A stretch of 5,484 bases of DNA. Origin: CAZFAT01 sp964517075 (GTDB lineage: Bacteria > Acidobacteriota > Vicinamibacteria > Vicinamibacterales > SCN-69-37). The stretch spans positions 1-5,484 of the forward strand of contig CAZFAT010000037.1 in assembly GCA_964517075.1 (NCBI GenBank), given 5' to 3'. Below the pieces are notes generated by a model, which had not been told where the DNA came from, ran no database searches, and saw only the letters and a program-made list of their open reading frames with translations. This document shows, one piece after another, positions 4,619 through 5,484 of the stretch (position 1 is its first letter; every line of letters begins with the position of its first letter). Made by a program: the position numbers and the translations under genes.

Positions 4619-5484
4619 TCACCCCACTGGTGCGACATCCTGGTTGACGCTGGTGGCCGACAGCGAGACCGCCGCCCGCGGTAGGTCGATGGTGAAGATG
4701 CAGCCGTGGCCTGGCAGGTTACGCGCGTAGATTCGACCGTTGTTGGCTTCGGCGCCCCAGCGGCTGATCGTGAGACCGAGACCCAACCCCGTTCGGTCTG
4801 CACCACGCTGCTCAAACGGCTGGAACAAGACGTTGACGTCGCCGTCGGACAGTCCGCCACATTCGTCCTCGACTTCGATCAGCACACGATCGGAGGTGGC
4901 GCGACCGCGAAGCGTGACGGTCGTGCCGGGTCGGGTGAACTTGAAGGCATTCTGCACCAGGTTCACCACGGTCGCGGCCAGAATCGATCGGTCCGCGTCG
5001 ACGTGCACTCCTGCGTTTCCCGCCTCCACGTTGAACGAGAGTCCACGCGCGCTTGCGTCCAGAGCCGCCGCGGGTGCGAGCTCCGCGAGGAATTCGGCGA
5101 TGCCGAACTGCGTGCGCTCGCGAATTTCATGCTGAAGGCGAACCTCTGCGAGCGATCGGGTGATGAGATCGCCAAGCGCCGCGAGACTCCGTTCAAGCAC
5201 ATTTCCAGTGCTGCCGCCGACGCCGACGTTCCCGGTCCTGAGCACCTCGAAGGCGACAGTCGCGGTGCCGACGAGATTCCGCATCTCATGCGCGAGGAAT
5301 CCCAGGCGTTCGTCATCGCGAGCCGACGGGGTATCAAGAACGGACTGGTTGACTCGTCCATATTCCGTGACCGCACTTGCGATGGCGTCGTCCAAGCATC
5401 GGTTCAGTGTGCGGAAGTCCTCGACGTTGATTGGCGCATTCAGTTGCAGCGCGAGGTCGGTGATGGACTGACACACATCCCCAT
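4619..5484 (-). CDS. Sensor histidine kinase, C-terminal part, gene continues past the right edge
   Basis: The frame is open from the right edge to TGA 4621-4619, at least 288 codons. A GTG at 5476 could be taken as a start, but the upstream codons GGG GAT continue the frame and give GDVCQSITDLALQLNAP, which fits the middle of larger kinases with an N-terminal RsbRD-like domain, so the real start is off the window. Numbering from 5476: a helical linker NVEDFRTLNRCLDDAIASAV (17-36); the H-box GFLAHEMRN with phospho-acceptor His63 (codon 5290-5288); the N-box VNLVQNAFKF (171-180); G1 VEDECGGL (202-209); an F-box FQPFEQRG (218-225); and G2 TGLGLGLTISR (229-239). All motifs for autophosphorylation are present. 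No transmembrane segment is in the visible part, so it may be cytoplasmic. No response regulator is visible. The next gene downstream is the Crp/Fnr remnant, the likely former output partner. Confidence 0.93.
   Translation of the reverse strand, partial: GDVCQSITDLALQLNAPINVEDFRTLNRCLDDAIASAVTEYGRVNQSVLDTPSARDDERLGFLAHEMRNLVGTATVAFEVLRTGNVGVGGSTGNVLERSLAALGDLITRSLAEVRLQHEIRERTQFGIAEFLAELAPAAALDASARGLSFNVEAGNAGVHVDADRSILAATVVNLVQNAFKFTRPGTTVTLRGRATSDRVLIEVEDECGGLSDGDVNVLFQPFEQRGADRTGLGLGLTISRWGAEANNGRIYARNLPGHGCIFTIDLPRAAVSLSATSVNQDVAPVG

Overview
This is a GC-rich bacterial window. By hand count on sample lines it is about 70% GC left of position 3850 and about 50-62% to the right. Compact genes, GTG starts, poor Shine-Dalgarno sequences and the look of the proteins suggest an Acidobacteriota/Vicinamibacterales-like soil bacterium. 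That placement is an inference from protein style, not a database result.

Layout, left to right. (1) Minus strand, 1-2081: an exported, mostly helical protein of unknown function (660-2081) overlaps by 4 bases (GTGA) the start of an AddB/PD-(D/E)XK-type nuclease-helicase that runs off the left edge. (2) 2082-2367: a divergent intergenic region with a promoter for each direction, a 13-bp palindrome in one promoter spacer, and a two-copy direct repeat with DnaA-box-like cores. (3) Plus strand, 2368-3850: a 75-residue protein of possible HicB-like fold, an exported S9-type alpha/beta hydrolase, and tRNA-Ala(GGC). The hydrolase stop codon lies inside the tRNA gene. (4) Right of the tRNA, 3851-5484: a spacer of about 230 bp rich in inverted repeats, a decayed Crp/Fnr-family regulator (several frameshifts), and the C-terminal part of a sensor histidine kinase. 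The kinase and regulator read leftwards and probably once formed a signalling pair. The histidine kinase frame is open to the right edge, so its true start is outside the window.

Four apparent transcription start regions share a GTANNNT -10-like element. In two of them it lies 7-9 bases before the start codon, which suggests leaderless mRNAs. The composition change and the gene decay begin at the 3' end of the tRNA, so the right part may be an old insertion, but no integrase or attachment repeat is visible. I see no CRISPR array, insertion sequence or complete new system. The least explained parts are the inverted-repeat cluster at 3905-4066, the repeat pair at 2174-2222 and the unknown exported protein.
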